A stretch of 64,000 nucleotides of DNA from Verrucomicrobiales bacterium (GCA_029213065.1 JARGPH010000023.1:36847-100846), one strand, 5' to 3'; shown: positions 27,896 through 37,583, counted from the stretch's first letter. Translations and numbers: made by a program. The notes: generated from the sequence alone by a model not told the origin.

Positions 27896-29173
27896 ATGAA
27901 TCGCAGAAAATTTATCCAATCGACGACTGCTGCAGCAGCGAGCGCTTTAGCTGCTCCCGGGATCACACAGGCCGCAGGCGCGGTGCCTCTCGGAAAGGCG
28001 GAACACTGTGTCATGCTCTGGCTCGGCGGGGGAATGGCGCAGATCGATACCTTTGATCCTAAAGCCGTCGGTGATGCCAAGGCAAAGAAAGCGGGTTCCT
28101 ATTATTCAGCGATCGAGACCTCGGTTCCCGGGGTCGAGGTCTGTGAGCACCTTTCCAAGACGGCGAAGCAGATGGAGCACATCACGGCGGTGCGTTCATT
28201 ACATCACGATGTCGTCGATGAACATGCCGCTGCCGCTAACCGGATGCATACGGGGCGCCCCACCAGTGGAACGGTGACTTACCCTTCGCTCGGCTCGATT
28301 ATCGCGCACAAACGCGGCGCGGCCGCGGAAGGGGTTCCTGCTTATGTGTTGCTGGGGTATCCCAATATCGCCCGTGGCCCCGGATTTCTCGGGCCGGAGG
28401 CGGGTTTTATTTACTCTACGGATATCGGTTCGGGGCCTGCCGGTCTGGCGCGACCGAAATGGCTCGCTTCGGATCGTATTTCCCGCCGTGAGGAATTGCT
28501 TGCTGCGGTGCGTGATGGCGGAGCGAAGCGATTCGCGGGGGATAAGAAATTTTCGGATTACGATACGGCACTCAAAGAGAGCCTTCGTCTTTCGGGACCG
28601 GATTTCATGGATGTTTTCAATCTCGATGCAGAGAGCGCCGATTTGCGCAACGCGTATGGAAGCGACTTCGGGCAGCGCTGTTTGTTGACGAGGCGACTCT
28701 TCCAGGCCGGGGTTCGTTTTGTGGAAGTGTCTTATGGTGACAATTTCAAAAACGGAACCGGTTGGGACACCCACAATGACGGTCAATTGAACCAGCACCT
28801 TTTGATTCAGGATCTTGACTCTGCGATGTCGACGATGATCACCGACCTCGATTCTCATGGTCTTTTGGACAAAACCGTGATCCTGATCAATTCTGAGTTC
28901 GGTCGTCCCGGGAATTTCGACTCCGGAGGCGGACGGGGTCACCAGTCGAAGGTGTTCACCAATGTGATTGCCGGTGGTGGTTTGAATCACAAGGGCGCCT
29001 GGGGCGCTTCCAATGAGATTTCAGAGGAGATTGCCGACAAGCCGGTGAGCGTGCCGGATTACTTTGCGACCGCATTGGCCGCGATGCAGATCGACCCGAC
29101 CGAAAACCTCTACGATGGTGACAGACCTGTCCCGATCACGGATCTGGGCAAGCCGATTGCTGAGCTGTTTTAA
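27896..29173 (+). CDS. DUF1501-family exported protein
   Basis: A 425-residue protein of the alkaline phosphatase/sulfatase-like superfamily. The N-terminus MNRRKFIQSTTAAAASALAA is a twin-arginine-type signal. CVMLWLGGGMAQIDTFDPK is the family's metal-site start; further conserved parts are VGSGPAGLARPKWLASDRIS-like and VILINSEFGRPGNFDSGGGR, the latter a conserved catalytic-metal region. It lies directly after the DUF1549/1553 gene, the standard PVC gene pair. Family members lack a proven activity. The short intergenic gap implies one transcript. Confidence 0.9.
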   Translation: MNRRKFIQSTTAAAASALAAPGITQAAGAVPLGKAEHCVMLWLGGGMAQIDTFDPKAVGDAKAKKAGSYYSAIETSVPGVEVCEHLSKTAKQMEHITAVRSLHHDVVDEHAAAANRMHTGRPTSGTVTYPSLGSIIAHKRGAAAEGVPAYVLLGYPNIARGPGFLGPEAGFIYSTDIGSGPAGLARPKWLASDRISRREELLAAVRDGGAKRFAGDKKFSDYDTALKESLRLSGPDFMDVFNLDAESADLRNAYGSDFGQRCLLTRRLFQAGVRFVEVSYGDNFKNGTGWDTHNDGQLNQHLLIQDLDSAMSTMITDLDSHGLLDKTVILINSEFGRPGNFDSGGGRGHQSKVFTNVIAGGGLNHKGAWGASNEISEEIADKPVSVPDYFATALAAMQIDPTENLYDGDRPVPITDLGKPIAELF

Positions 29174-29270
29174 ACCACGGATAAACGCGGATAAACGCGG
29201 ATGAGCACGGATGCAGGACCGATGTGGTCCTTAAATCAATCCGTGTAAATCTGTGTAGATCCGTGGTTCC
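29174..29270. repeat. CACGGAT-type imperfect inverted repeat
   Basis: The gap between convergent genes holds AACCACGGATAAACGCGG, then ATAAACGCGGAT and ATGAGCACGGAT, and on the other side ATCCGTGTAAATCTGTG and ATCCGTGGTT, which is the inverse. The outer arms AACCACGGAT and ATCCGTGGTT are an exact ten-base inverted repeat. Similar degenerate CACGGAT repeats occur between genes in many environmental bacteria. It may serve as a bidirectional end-of-transcript structure. Confidence 0.7.
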
Positions 29271-29279
29271 CTCTTCTCT

Positions 29280-30344
29280 TTACAGGTCCACCGTTCGGCC
29301 CTCCTTGAGGGCCCGGTCGGCAGCGAGGACGATCTTGAGGCTGTTGACGGCGTCGTCCATGTGATCGGAAAGATCGGAGTCGTTTTGAATCGCGTTGAGG
29401 AGAAATTGCTGCTCGCGGAGGCAAAGCTCGTCGTGGTCGGGTTCGTCGGTCAGGTCGATCAATTCGTCCTCTTTGATGAACTCGTTCTCCGCATCCTGTT
29501 CGGCGTGGTGGAGGAGTAGCGATTCGGTCTTGGTGTGGCTGTCGACGTCACTCGACATCGAGTCGCCGCCGGCTTTGTCGGCAACGATGGAAACCGATCC
29601 CTTTGGCCCGACGACATCTTTCACGAAAAAAGCAGTCTCGCTCATCATGGGGCCCCAGCCGGCTTCATACCAACCGACCGAGCCGTTCTCGAAAGTGACC
29701 TGAAGCTGACCGTAGTTGTACATGCCTTCATTCAGCTCGTCGGAAAGTCGTGCTCCGATCGCGTTTACTTTCACGGGCCTGGAACGCGTCATCTGGCACA
29801 TCACGTCAACGTAGTGAACCCCGCAGTCGACGATGGGGGACATCGAGTTCATGAGATTGCGGTGCACGTCCCACATACGACCTTTGCTTTGCTGGTTGAG
29901 ATTCATCCGCATCACGAGCGGATTGCCGAGTGTTTGCGCGATCTCGATGAACTTGATCCAGGAGGGATGCACTCTGAGGATGTAACCGATCACGAGTTTG
30001 CGGTTCTTTTCGCGGGCGAGGTCGACGATACGCTGTGCCGCCTCGACCGTTGTTGCGATGGGCTTTTCCATGAAGACATGGGCACCGGCTTCGAGGGCCT
30101 TCGTTGCAAACTCTTCGTGCGTTTCCGGGTAAGTGTTGATCGAAACGACGTCGGGCTTCACCTCGGCGAGAGCGGTGTCGAAATCATCGAAGCCGGCGAT
30201 TCCCCCGCCGAGTTCCTCGATGAGCGGGGCGCGGCTTTTCTCCGAGCGCGTCACGATCCCCGCGATCTCAAACCCATCGAGTTGATGATACGCCTTCGCA
30301 TGTGAGGCTCCCATATTTCCAGCTCCAACGACTAATACTTTCAT
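29280..30344 (-). CDS. Gfo/Idh/MocA-family oxidoreductase
   Basis: A 354-residue NAD(P)-dependent dehydrogenase. The Rossmann start is KVLVVGAGNMGASHAKAY, the conserved EKPI motif is HVFMEKPIATTVEAA, and the C-terminal domain carries the substrate-side segment MSPIVDCGVHYVDVM with the His expected in the active site. It is cytoplasmic. Family members act on sugars, inositols or related compounds; the substrate is not predictable here. It runs convergently to the DUF1501 gene and divergently from the tRNA. Confidence 0.9.
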   Translation of the reverse strand: MKVLVVGAGNMGASHAKAYHQLDGFEIAGIVTRSEKSRAPLIEELGGGIAGFDDFDTALAEVKPDVVSINTYPETHEEFATKALEAGAHVFMEKPIATTVEAAQRIVDLAREKNRKLVIGYILRVHPSWIKFIEIAQTLGNPLVMRMNLNQQSKGRMWDVHRNLMNSMSPIVDCGVHYVDVMCQMTRSRPVKVNAIGARLSDELNEGMYNYGQLQVTFENGSVGWYEAGWGPMMSETAFFVKDVVGPKGSVSIVADKAGGDSMSSDVDSHTKTESLLLHHAEQDAENEFIKEDELIDLTDEPDHDELCLREQQFLLNAIQNDSDLSDHMDDAVNSLKIVLAADRALKEGRTVDL

Positions 30345-30551
30345 GCGGGGAGTCTATGAATCCGATGAGGGAATACAAGGGGCGGGATCGCCGCGAATGC
30401 GATTTATTGAAGGGGTGAAAGGGATTCCCGGAAGTGAATTCCTGACCATTCGGGTCTCGTTGCTCCGGTCCCTGCGGCGGCTTTTCCTCTGAGACGCCGT
30501 CTTTGAGCGTAGAATTATGGAAAAACGGCCGATTCTGCGTCGTTTTGCGGC

Positions 30552-30580
30552 TTGACAAATCCCCAGACGAAAGTTCTGTA
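30552..30580 (+). promoter_or_regulatory. Candidate tRNA promoter
   Basis: TTGACA, a perfect -35 hexamer, lies 45 bases before the tRNA. A 17-base spacer leads to TCTGTA, a poor -10. The -35 is convincing; the exact -10 is not. Confidence 0.45.
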
Positions 30581-30596
30581 GCAACCCGTAAAAAAA

Positions 30597-30668
30597 GGCT
30601 GGATAGCTCAGGGGTAGAGCAGAGGACTCATAAGCCTAAGGTCGGGAGTTCAAATCTCCCTCCAGCTA
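30597..30668 (+). tRNA. tRNA with CAT anticodon (Met or Ile2)
   Basis: A 72-nucleotide cloverleaf without encoded CCA. Acceptor GGCTGGA/TCCAGCT (first pair G-U), D stem GCTC/GAGC, anticodon loop CTCATAA with CAT at 30629-30631, T arm GGGAG-TTCAAAT-CTCCC, discriminator A. The anticodon stem GAGGA/GCCTA has mismatches at its first and last pairs. It does not have the initiator-type C-A first acceptor mismatch or GGG/CCC anticodon stem, so elongator Met or lysidine-modified Ile2 are the options. A run of seven Ts follows at 30670. Confidence 0.9.
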
Positions 30669-30988
30669 CTTTTTTTCGGATCGTTGGGAAGCTTCTTTTC
30701 CCGATGGTTTCGCCCCGACACGCAGGAGGGGCTGTGAAGGTCCCCGTGTGGCGGACCAATGATCGGGATATCTTCCGGATCTCACCCGCGCGCCTTCCTA
30801 CGCTGTTTCTGACCTCTTGCTGTACTGTTTTCCTGCACCTTCTAACGGGCGATTCATCGCAGCCGCAAGATTGGTGTATTCATGACGGGGGCGCTAAATG
30901 GCTTCCCCTCCCGGATTCTCTGATTTGTGCCGATTTTCAATAATTTACAGACAATTTGAGGGACGCTTTCACAAACTTTCGGACCCTA

Positions 30989-31018
30989 TTTCGAAGTTCT
31001 TTAAAAATTACCTAAAAT
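30989..31018 (+). promoter_or_regulatory. AT-rich promoter-like element upstream of rpsL
   Basis: TTTCGAAGTTCTTT followed by AAAAATTACC and TAAAAT. A near copy lies at 47430-47462 before rpmJ. With TAAAAT as -10, the -35 would be TTCGAA at 17 bases, which is weak. It lies about 148 bases before the rpsL ATG. Confidence 0.5.
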
Positions 31019-31114
31019 ACCAGTTGCCACCTGAAATACTCCATCTATATTCCCGCCCCCTACTCAGCCACGGTTCGCCCAATCTGATGGGGATTTATTC
31101 TCCCGATGGCTTAC

Positions 31115-31131
31115 GAGTCTCGGGGAGACTC
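31115..31131 (+). other. Hairpin in the rpsL leader
   Basis: GAGTCTC GGG GAGACTC, a perfect seven-base stem with a three-base loop, 34 bases before the rpsL ATG. It could be an autoregulatory or processing element of the str operon mRNA; this is inference. Confidence 0.45.
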
Positions 31132-31165
31132 TGAATACCAACTATTTTTACTGACGCATAACGTT

Positions 31166-31540
31166 ATGCCTACTACCAACCAACTCGTTCGCAAAGGAAG
31201 AAAGGACAAGGTCGTAAAGTCCAAGTCTCCTGCTCTGGATGAATGCCCGCAACGCCGGGGTGTTTGTCTCCAGGTTTACACGCGGACTCCTAAGAAGCCG
31301 AACTCAGCGCTTCGTAAGGTTGCTAAAGTAAGATTGACGAATGGTCAGGAAGTCATCGCCTACATCGGTGGTGAAGGTCACAACCTCCAGGAGCACTCGA
31401 TTGTTCTGGTTCGCGGTGGCCGAGTGAAAGATTTACCAGGTGTTCGTTACCACGTTGTTCGTGGTGCGCTTGATACCCTGGGTGTCGACGGTCGTAAACA
31501 AGCACGCTCGAAATACGGAGCAAAACGACCGAAGGGGTGA
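31166..31540 (+). CDS. rpsL: 30S ribosomal protein S12
   Basis: A 124-residue decoding-centre protein. The start [13 protein letters not shown] and the loops [15 protein letters not shown] and [17 protein letters not shown] are the invariant S12 signatures. The two lysines associated with streptomycin sensitivity are both present (PKKPNSA and VKDLP). The ATG at 31166 gives the canonical N-terminus; an in-frame upstream extension is rejected. It is the first gene of the str block. No clear Shine-Dalgarno precedes it (ACTGACGCATAACGTT). Confidence 0.98.
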   Translation: MPTTNQLVRKGRKDKVVKSKSPALDECPQRRGVCLQVYTRTPKKPNSALRKVAKVRLTNGQEVIAYIGGEGHNLQEHSIVLVRGGRVKDLPGVRYHVVRGALDTLGVDGRKQARSKYGAKRPKG

Positions 31541-31546
31541 TGACCG

Positions 31547-31566
31547 GGATCGCGATTCTGCGATCC
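31547..31566 (+). other. Hairpin between rpsL and rpsG
   Basis: GGATCGC GATTCT GCGATCC, a perfect seven-base stem just after the rpsL stop, without a T tract. It may be an mRNA processing or partial-attenuation site. Confidence 0.4.
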
Positions 31567-31618
31567 TGCTTATCTCTCCGGCGATACGAATGTTTTAGTA
31601 ACTGACTGAAATAATCCT

Positions 31619-32092
31619 ATGTCCCGAAGAAAAAGAGTTTATAGCAAGCCTGAGCGACGTGATGCCCGTTACGACAGTCCTGTCGTAGCAAAGCTGGTAT
31701 CCAAGGTAATGCATCAGGGCAAGCGAGCCCTCGCTGAGCGTATCGTCTACGCCGCGATTGATCGTGCGAACGAAAGCGTTGAGTCGGTTGATCCGGTTGA
31801 AGTGCTTAATCGTGCGGTTGAGAATGCAAAGCCACGTGTTGAGGTGAAAAGCCGTCGTGTTGGCGGGGCGACTTACCAGGTGCCACTCGAGGTTTCCCTT
31901 GATCGCCAGGAGTCACTCGCAATGCGCTGGATCGTTAACTGTGCCCGCTCCAAGCGTGGAACACCAATGCACATCGCATTGGCTAACGAAATCAAAGACG
32001 CGAGCACTAATCAGGGTGTTGTCATTCGTAAGCGTGACGAAACCCATAAGATGGCTCAGGCAAACCGCGCGTTTGCTCACTTCCGCTGGTAG
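31619..32092 (+). CDS. rpsG: 30S ribosomal protein S7
   Basis: A 157-residue protein that nucleates 30S head assembly. It begins [20 protein letters not shown] and includes [20 protein letters not shown] and [20 protein letters not shown]. The C-terminus [13 protein letters not shown] is the standard end. It is 78 bases after rpsL and 101 before fusA. The leader AACTGACTGAAATAATCCT has no evident Shine-Dalgarno. Confidence 0.98.
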   Translation: MSRRKRVYSKPERRDARYDSPVVAKLVSKVMHQGKRALAERIVYAAIDRANESVESVDPVEVLNRAVENAKPRVEVKSRRVGGATYQVPLEVSLDRQESLAMRWIVNCARSKRGTPMHIALANEIKDASTNQGVVIRKRDETHKMAQANRAFAHFRW

Positions 32093-32193
32093 TCTCGAAG
32101 TTCGATATTTTATCGCCTTCATACTGTCCTGATTTCCCGACCCTACCTGTACCGGTGTCTGCAACCTTACAGACTTTGTCTCCTACTGCTTCA

Positions 32194-34338
32194 ATGAGTG
32201 ATAGCCTCAATTCACCTGATCGCGCGTTTCCGCTTGAGCGGACACGTAACATTGGGATTGCGGCTCACATTGATGCGGGTAAGACGACATTGACTGAGCG
32301 AATCCTGTTCTACACGGGCATGATTCACAAGATCGGTGAGGTTCACGATGGTCAGGCGACGACGGACTGGATGGAGCAGGAGCGCGCTCGCGGTATAACG
32401 ATTACCTCGGCAGCGGTCACTTGTGAGTGGCTTCAGCGTGATGAGGAGGGGATTCATAAGTCATTCGTCGGCGAGAAGCAGCGGGTGAATATTATTGATA
32501 CTCCCGGTCATGTTGATTTTACCGCCGAGGTTGAGCGCTCATTGAGGGTGCTTGACGGTGTCGTTGTTGTTTTCTGTGGTGTGGCCGGAGTCCAGCCTCA
32601 GTCCGAGACGGTTTGGCGTCAGGCTGATAAGTATCACGTTCCGCGTATCATCTTTGTAAATAAGATGGACCGGGTTGGGGCGAATTTTGCCTCGGTGGTT
32701 AAAGATGTTCACGAGAAGCTCGGGGCGAATGCGCATCCGGTTCTCGTTCCGATCGGTTCTGAAGACGATCTTCAGGGGCAGATTGATGTTATTAATAAGC
32801 GTGCCGTTATCTATTCGGATGATGATTTGCTCGGCTCGACTTATTCTCTCGCTGATCTCACTGATGGGCAGCGTGCCATCGCCGATACCGCTTATGAGTC
32901 TCTTCTTGAGGCGCTCGTTGACGCGGATGAGGAGATCGGTCTCAAATTTCTCGATGAGGAGGAGATCACAGCGGAAGATGTGAAGCTTGCTCTTCGACGC
33001 GCCACGGTTGCGAACAAGATTGTTCCGGTTGTGGGTGGTTCTGCTTTTAAGAACAAGGGTGTTCAGTATCTTCTGGATGCAATTGTTGATTATCTTCCAA
33101 GTCCGATTGAGGTCATTCCGGCCGAGGGGACAAAGGTTGATGATGAATCAGCTCTGGTGGCTGCGCCGGCTGATGATAATGCCAAGTTTTGCGCGCTGGC
33201 GTTTAAGCTCTGGTCTGACAAGTATGTCGGGAAGCTCGTTTTTATCCGGGTCTATTCAGGCACGGTTTCCAAGGGTGATCAGATTTGGAATTCACGGACC
33301 GGGCGCAAAGAGCGTGTTGGCCGCCTCATCCAGATTCAGTCAGATGATCATAAGGATATCGAAACCTGTTATGCGGGTGATATTGCTGCGATCGTCGGTT
33401 TGAAGTTTGCCCGCACCGGTGACACGCTTCATCACAAAGATTTTGATATCATGCTGGAGCCCCCGGCATTTCCGGATCCGGTTATCTCCATGGCTGTTGA
33501 GCCGAAGACGACTGCTGATTCCGATAAGCTTGCCGAAGGGCTTGCGCGTCTTGCTGAAGAGGATCCGACTTTCGTCGTTTCAACGGACGAGGAGACCGGT
33601 CAGACGATCATCGCGGGAATGGGTGAGCTTCACCTTGAGATTATTGCATCCCGTCTTGAAGCGGAGTTCGCGGTTCGTACCAATGCCGGTAAGCCGCAGA
33701 TCGCGTATCGCGAGGCAATTTCGACCGGTGCGACCGGTGACTATAAGCTCGTGAAGCAGACTGGCGGAAAAGGTCAGTATGCCCACGTCACTTTGAAAGT
33801 TTCCCCCAATGCACGCGGTAAGGGTTTTACTTACAATAATCGCATTGTCGGTGGTGAGATTCCCAAGGATTTCCACAACGCGTGTGAGACCGGAATCCGT
33901 GAGTCCCTTAGTAGTGGAACGATCCTGGGCTACCCGGTAGTTGATGTTCACGTTGATCTTGTTGGTGGTTCGAGCCATGATGTGGACTCGAATGAGCAGG
34001 CGTTTAAGATCGCTTCCATCCTTGCGATGAGAGAAGCGATTACTTCTGCAGATCCGAAGTTGCTTGAACCGGTAATGCGGGTTAGTGTCGACGTCCCTGA
34101 CGAATATCAGGGCGACATCATCGGGGATCTGAACCGTCGTCGCGGGCGAATCTCAGAGGTGGATTCCCGCAACGGGCTCAGCCAGTTGAAGGCAGAGGTG
34201 CCGATGGCGGAAATGTTTGGTTACGCGACGGATATGCGCAGTCTCTCTAAAGGGCGCGCGAGTTTCTCGATGGAGCCACTTCAGTTTGAGGAAGTGCCGG
34301 GAGCGATCCTGACTAAATTGACTGAGCATTATATATAA
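32194..34338 (+). CDS. fusA: Elongation factor G
   Basis: A 714-residue translocase GTPase. G1 [10 protein letters not shown]2 region [14 protein letters not shown]3 DTPGHVDF, G4 NKMDRVGA, then domains II-V (for example [18 protein letters not shown] and [14 protein letters not shown] near the end). The frame is open from a GTG at 32155, but ATG 32194 ([20 protein letters not shown]) is closer to the usual start; the exact start is uncertain. tuf, which normally follows, is absent; rpsJ is next after 62 bases. Confidence 0.97.
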   Translation: MSDSLNSPDRAFPLERTRNIGIAAHIDAGKTTLTERILFYTGMIHKIGEVHDGQATTDWMEQERARGITITSAAVTCEWLQRDEEGIHKSFVGEKQRVNIIDTPGHVDFTAEVERSLRVLDGVVVVFCGVAGVQPQSETVWRQADKYHVPRIIFVNKMDRVGANFASVVKDVHEKLGANAHPVLVPIGSEDDLQGQIDVINKRAVIYSDDDLLGSTYSLADLTDGQRAIADTAYESLLEALVDADEEIGLKFLDEEEITAEDVKLALRRATVANKIVPVVGGSAFKNKGVQYLLDAIVDYLPSPIEVIPAEGTKVDDESALVAAPADDNAKFCALAFKLWSDKYVGKLVFIRVYSGTVSKGDQIWNSRTGRKERVGRLIQIQSDDHKDIETCYAGDIAAIVGLKFARTGDTLHHKDFDIMLEPPAFPDPVISMAVEPKTTADSDKLAEGLARLAEEDPTFVVSTDEETGQTIIAGMGELHLEIIASRLEAEFAVRTNAGKPQIAYREAISTGATGDYKLVKQTGGKGQYAHVTLKVSPNARGKGFTYNNRIVGGEIPKDFHNACETGIRESLSSGTILGYPVVDVHVDLVGGSSHDVDSNEQAFKIASILAMREAITSADPKLLEPVMRVSVDVPDEYQGDIIGDLNRRRGRISEVDSRNGLSQLKAEVPMAEMFGYATDMRSLSKGRASFSMEPLQFEEVPGAILTKLTEHYI

Positions 34339-34400
34339 GCGCAAAGAGTGCGTCGCGTTAAGCGAACTGAATTGATTTAATTTTTAACGGAAAAACTGAA

Positions 34401-34709
34401 ATGCAGGGACAAAGTATTAGAATTCGGCTTCGGGCATATGATTCCCGTCTTCTTGATAAATCGACGGCGGACATCGTTGAGACAGCTAAGCGCACAGGTG
34501 CAAGGGTCTCGGGACCGATTCCTCTTCCAACTCGTATCGAGAAGTTCAGTGTCAATGCATCACCTCACGTGAATAAGAAATCTGCTGAGCAGTTCGAAAT
34601 TCGGACTCACAAGCGTCTTCTTGATATCGTTGAGCCTACCGCTCGCACGGTTGATGAGTTGAAGAAATTGAATCTTCCTGCCGGCGTGGATATCACGATT
34701 AAAATCTAG
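34401..34709 (+). CDS. rpsJ: 30S ribosomal protein S10
   Basis: A 102-residue S10 of normal length, a 30S head protein and antitermination partner (NusE). It begins [20 protein letters not shown] and includes [14 protein letters not shown], the thumb region [13 protein letters not shown], and the standard end AGVDITIKI. It is the first gene of the S10 block; it lies 62 bases after fusA with no terminator between, so str and S10 may be one transcript. Confidence 0.98.
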   Translation: MQGQSIRIRLRAYDSRLLDKSTADIVETAKRTGARVSGPIPLPTRIEKFSVNASPHVNKKSAEQFEIRTHKRLLDIVEPTARTVDELKKLNLPAGVDITIKI

Positions 34710-34750
34710 TCTGGCGTAAACCCTCTAAAATTTAAACAAGGACGACTGCA

Positions 34751-35437
34751 ATGAGCATCGGAATAATTGGAAAAAAAGTGGGGATGACACGCATCTTCGA
34801 TGAGGACGGCGTATCCATCGCTGTCACTGTCATCGACGTGAGCGATAATGTCTTTCTCCAGAAGAAAACCCAGGAAAAGGACGGCTATTCTGCGGTTCAG
34901 GTAGGTTACGACGAGCAGAAAGAGTCTCGTCTTAATCAAGCTGAGCTCGGCCATGTCAAATCAACGGGTGGAGCAGCCAAGAAGAAGGTTCTTGAGTTCC
35001 GCGTTGAGAGTGATGACCAGCTTCCTGAGGTGGATCACCCCGGAATCGACTTGTTCGATGAAGGTCAGTGGATCGACGTGATCGGCACAAGTAAAGGTAA
35101 AGGTTTCCAGGGCGTTGTTAAGCGTTACCACTTTGCTGGACAGCCTATGTCACACGGTCACATGATGCACCGTCGTCCAGGTGGTGTCGGTGCGGGAACG
35201 GATCCGGGTCGTATTTGGAAGAATAAAGAGATGCCCGGTCGTCACGGTAATTACCGCAAGACGATCCAGAATCTGAAGATCGTGAGAAAGCGCGCAGAGG
35301 ACAATGTTCTTCTCGTCAGCGGATCAGTTCCAGGTGCCAAGGGCGGTTACATCGTAATTCGTCCGGCCCTTAAGAAGGAAGGTCCTGTTCGGGATCTTAA
35401 AGCAAAAGACGCACCTGCAGAAAACGCTGAAAGCTAA
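34751..35437 (+). CDS. rplC: 50S ribosomal protein L3
   Basis: A 228-residue early-assembly 50S protein. It begins GIIGKKVGMTRIFDEDGVSI and the long loop carrying GVVKRYHFAGQPMSHGHMM reaches the peptidyl-transferase centre; this holds the Gln that is N5-methylated in many bacteria. The C-terminal tail GPVRDLKAKDAPAENAES is slightly longer and more acidic than usual. A reasonable Shine-Dalgarno (AAGGA) precedes the ATG. Confidence 0.97.
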   Translation: MSIGIIGKKVGMTRIFDEDGVSIAVTVIDVSDNVFLQKKTQEKDGYSAVQVGYDEQKESRLNQAELGHVKSTGGAAKKKVLEFRVESDDQLPEVDHPGIDLFDEGQWIDVIGTSKGKGFQGVVKRYHFAGQPMSHGHMMHRRPGGVGAGTDPGRIWKNKEMPGRHGNYRKTIQNLKIVRKRAEDNVLLVSGSVPGAKGGYIVIRPALKKEGPVRDLKAKDAPAENAES

Positions 35438-35491
35438 GAAGCAAAGCGTGATTGAATAAAGCAGCATAATAATCAGTAAAGAATTACAGAG

Positions 35492-36109
35492 ATGGCAGCA
35501 AAAACTTTAGATCTTGCAGGCGCAAAGAGCGCTAACATTGAGGTTGTCGAGGGCGCAGCGCGCGGTCGTCAGGCAGTTCACGATGTGGTGGTGGCGATGC
35601 AAGCCAACCGACGCAGCGGAACGGCTCATACGAAAACACGTGGTGAAGTCGCAGCAACGGGCAAGAAGCCTTATCGTCAGAAGGGAACCGGTAACGCCCG
35701 TCGCGGTGGTAACGCTTCTCCAATCACCCGCGGAGGTGGTGTCGCATTCGGTCCCCGCAACCGGGACTATTCGAAGAAAGTGAATAAAGGCACCAAGCGC
35801 CTCGCTTTTTCCAAAGCTCTTACCGAGCGCATCAACGAAGGTGATGTGGCAACTCTTTCCAGCTTCGCCGTCTCCGACGGAAAGACGAAATCATTCGCCG
35901 GCGAGGTGAAGAGTCTCGCGGCTGACGCCAAGCGCGTTCTCATTATCGGTGCTGATTTCACAGACGAAACGAAGCGCGCCGGTCGTAACTTTCAGTCGGC
36001 TCTTTTGATCTCGGCAAACGAAGTTAACACCGAGCAGCTTCTTCATTACACGAAAATCTTCGTGGTAGAGGACGCTCTCGAGATTCTCGCAGCACGCACA
36101 TCTAAATAA
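35492..36109 (+). CDS. rplD: 50S ribosomal protein L4
   Basis: A 205-residue exit-tunnel protein. The loop RSGTAHTKTRGEVAATGKKPYRQKGTGNAR is the family's tunnel extension (only its ends are quoted: RSGTAHTKTRG and RQKGTGNARRG), with the macrolide-relevant Lys-Gly region intact. The C-terminal domain with VLIIGADFTDETKRAGRNF is typical. In E. coli L4 autoregulates the S10 operon; whether that occurs here is unknown. Confidence 0.97.
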   Translation: MAAKTLDLAGAKSANIEVVEGAARGRQAVHDVVVAMQANRRSGTAHTKTRGEVAATGKKPYRQKGTGNARRGGNASPITRGGGVAFGPRNRDYSKKVNKGTKRLAFSKALTERINEGDVATLSSFAVSDGKTKSFAGEVKSLAADAKRVLIIGADFTDETKRAGRNFQSALLISANEVNTEQLLHYTKIFVVEDALEILAARTSK

Positions 36110-36129
36110 TTCAAAGACGCTCCAGAACG

Positions 36130-36414
36130 ATGAAAGATATTTTCCAGGTCATTGATACCATTCAGCTGAGCGAGAAGGCGACGCTGTTGACGGAGACGAA
36201 CAACGAGTACGTCTTCAAAGTGAATCCAAATGCAAATAAGCTCGAGATCCGCGAGGCGGTTGAGAAGCTTTTCGGCAAAAAGGTTGCCAGTGTTCGCACT
36301 GCCAACTACCAGGGCAAAAAGAAGCGCGAGCGTCGTGCTGATTTCGGCCGCACAAAAAGTTGGAAGAAAGCTTTCGTTAAGCTTGCTGACGGCGAAACCA
36401 TTGAACTTGTTTAA
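36130..36414 (+). CDS. rplW: 50S ribosomal protein L23
   Basis: A 94-residue exit-port protein and docking site of SRP and trigger factor. It contains LSEKATLLTETNNEYVFKV, the NAxKLEIREAVEKLF-type segment, and the family end KKAFVKLADGETIELV. The conserved exposed Glu region for trigger-factor contact cannot be verified without alignment. It follows rplD by 20 bases. Confidence 0.97.
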   Translation: MKDIFQVIDTIQLSEKATLLTETNNEYVFKVNPNANKLEIREAVEKLFGKKVASVRTANYQGKKKRERRADFGRTKSWKKAFVKLADGETIELV

Positions 36415-36433
36415 CCACAAACGCTAAAAGAGC

Positions 36434-37285
36434 ATGGGTTTAAAAACTTACAGACCAATTACGCCGTCGAACCGGTACAAGCAGCATCCTGATTTCGCTG
36501 AGATCACGACCTCGAAGCCTGAAAAGAGTCTTCTTCGTCCGCTCAAGAGATCCGGAGGCCGTAACAACCAGGGTCGCATTACTTGTCGTCACCGCGGAGG
36601 CGGGCACAAGCGTCAGTATCGTCTCATCGACTTCAAGCGGAATCGCCGTGACGAACTCGCGAAGGTTCTTTCGATTGAGTATGATCCGAATCGTACCGCT
36701 CGCATTGCTTTGATCGAGTATCCTGATAATCAGCGTTCCTATATCCTTGCTCCACGTGGGCTTGAGGTTGGTGCCACGGTTTCCGCCGGCGAGAATGCTG
36801 CGATTACTCCGGGATGTGCGCTCCCTCTTTCCGCGATCCCAACCGGAACAACGATTCACAACGTTGAATTGAAGCCCGGTAAAGGTGGTCAGGTGGCACG
36901 AAGTGCAGGACAGAGTTGTATGCTTTCCAACCGTGAGGGTGATTACGCTCTCGTGAAGATGCCTTCAGGTGAGATTCGCAAGATTCACACGAAGTGTTAC
37001 GCAACTGTCGGTATCGTGGGCAACCACGAGCATGAGCAGGTTGTCAGCGCCAAGGCGGGTCGTACTCGCTGGCAGGGGATTCGTCCTACGGTTCGCGGTA
37101 TGTGTATGAACCCTGTTGATCACCCGAATGGTGGTGGTGAGGGTAAATCAAAATCAGGTGGTGGTCGCCAGCACTTGAAGAGCCCATGGGGTCACACCAA
37201 GGGGCAGCGCACTCGCCAGAAGTACAAAGGCAGCGACAAGTTCATCATTGAGCGTCGCAAAAACAGCAAGAAGCGCAGCCGTTAA
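36434..37285 (+). CDS. rplB: 50S ribosomal protein L2
   Basis: A 283-residue 23S rRNA binding protein near the peptidyl-transferase centre. It begins [16 protein letters not shown] and includes [20 protein letters not shown] and the C-terminal [20 protein letters not shown], where the functionally important His (DHPNGGGEG) is present. Length is normal. Only 19 bases separate it from rplW, so they are coupled. Confidence 0.98.
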   Translation: MGLKTYRPITPSNRYKQHPDFAEITTSKPEKSLLRPLKRSGGRNNQGRITCRHRGGGHKRQYRLIDFKRNRRDELAKVLSIEYDPNRTARIALIEYPDNQRSYILAPRGLEVGATVSAGENAAITPGCALPLSAIPTGTTIHNVELKPGKGGQVARSAGQSCMLSNREGDYALVKMPSGEIRKIHTKCYATVGIVGNHEHEQVVSAKAGRTRWQGIRPTVRGMCMNPVDHPNGGGEGKSKSGGGRQHLKSPWGHTKGQRTRQKYKGSDKFIIERRKNSKKRSR

Positions 37286-37310
37286 TTTTTAAACTGTTAC
37301 CTATTATTAT

Positions 37311-37583
37311 ATGAGTCGTTCACTCAAAAAAGGCCCGTTCGTCGACAGCAAACTTCTTGATAAGATTGATGCGATGAATGACAGCGGTCAAAAGCGCCCG
37401 ATCAAAACCTGGTCACGTCGCTCTATGATCACACCGGATTTCGTAGGTCATACTTTCCTTGTTCATAACGGGAAAGAGTTCACCTCGGTTTTCGTCACGG
37501 AGAACATGGTCGGGCACAAGCTTGGCGAATTTTCTCCTACCCGTAAATTCGGTGGTCACGGTGGTCACAATCCTAAGCTCTAA
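37311..37583 (+). CDS. rpsS: 30S ribosomal protein S19
   Basis: A 90-residue head protein. It begins [20 protein letters not shown] and has the typical [20 protein letters not shown] and [19 protein letters not shown] end. It precedes by 33 bases the unusual exported-protein gene that separates it from rplV. Confidence 0.98.
   Translation: MSRSLKKGPFVDSKLLDKIDAMNDSGQKRPIKTWSRRSMITPDFVGHTFLVHNGKEFTSVFVTENMVGHKLGEFSPTRKFGGHGGHNPKL

Larger units (their letters stand above)
30669..31165 (+). other. Long non-coding leader between the tRNA and rpsL
   Basis: 497 bases with no convincing gene; two overlapping open frames lack coding character. It holds an AT-rich candidate promoter at 30989-31018 and a perfect hairpin at 31115-31131. 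The first 200 bases show nothing recognisable. Confidence 0.6.

Noticed and set aside
29535..30305. Plus-strand open frame of 256 codons
   Set aside because: Antisense to the Gfo/Idh/MocA gene.
30503..30943. Open frame across the tRNA
   Set aside because: It reads through the tRNA cloverleaf and has no coding signature.
30898..31134. Open frame before rpsL (78 codons)
   Set aside because: It spans the promoter-like element and hairpin, with no recognisable protein; more likely leader.
32155..32193. GTG start of fusA 13 codons upstream
   Set aside because: Possible, but the ATG at 32194 gives a start closer to usual EF-G N-termini; kept as an alternative only.
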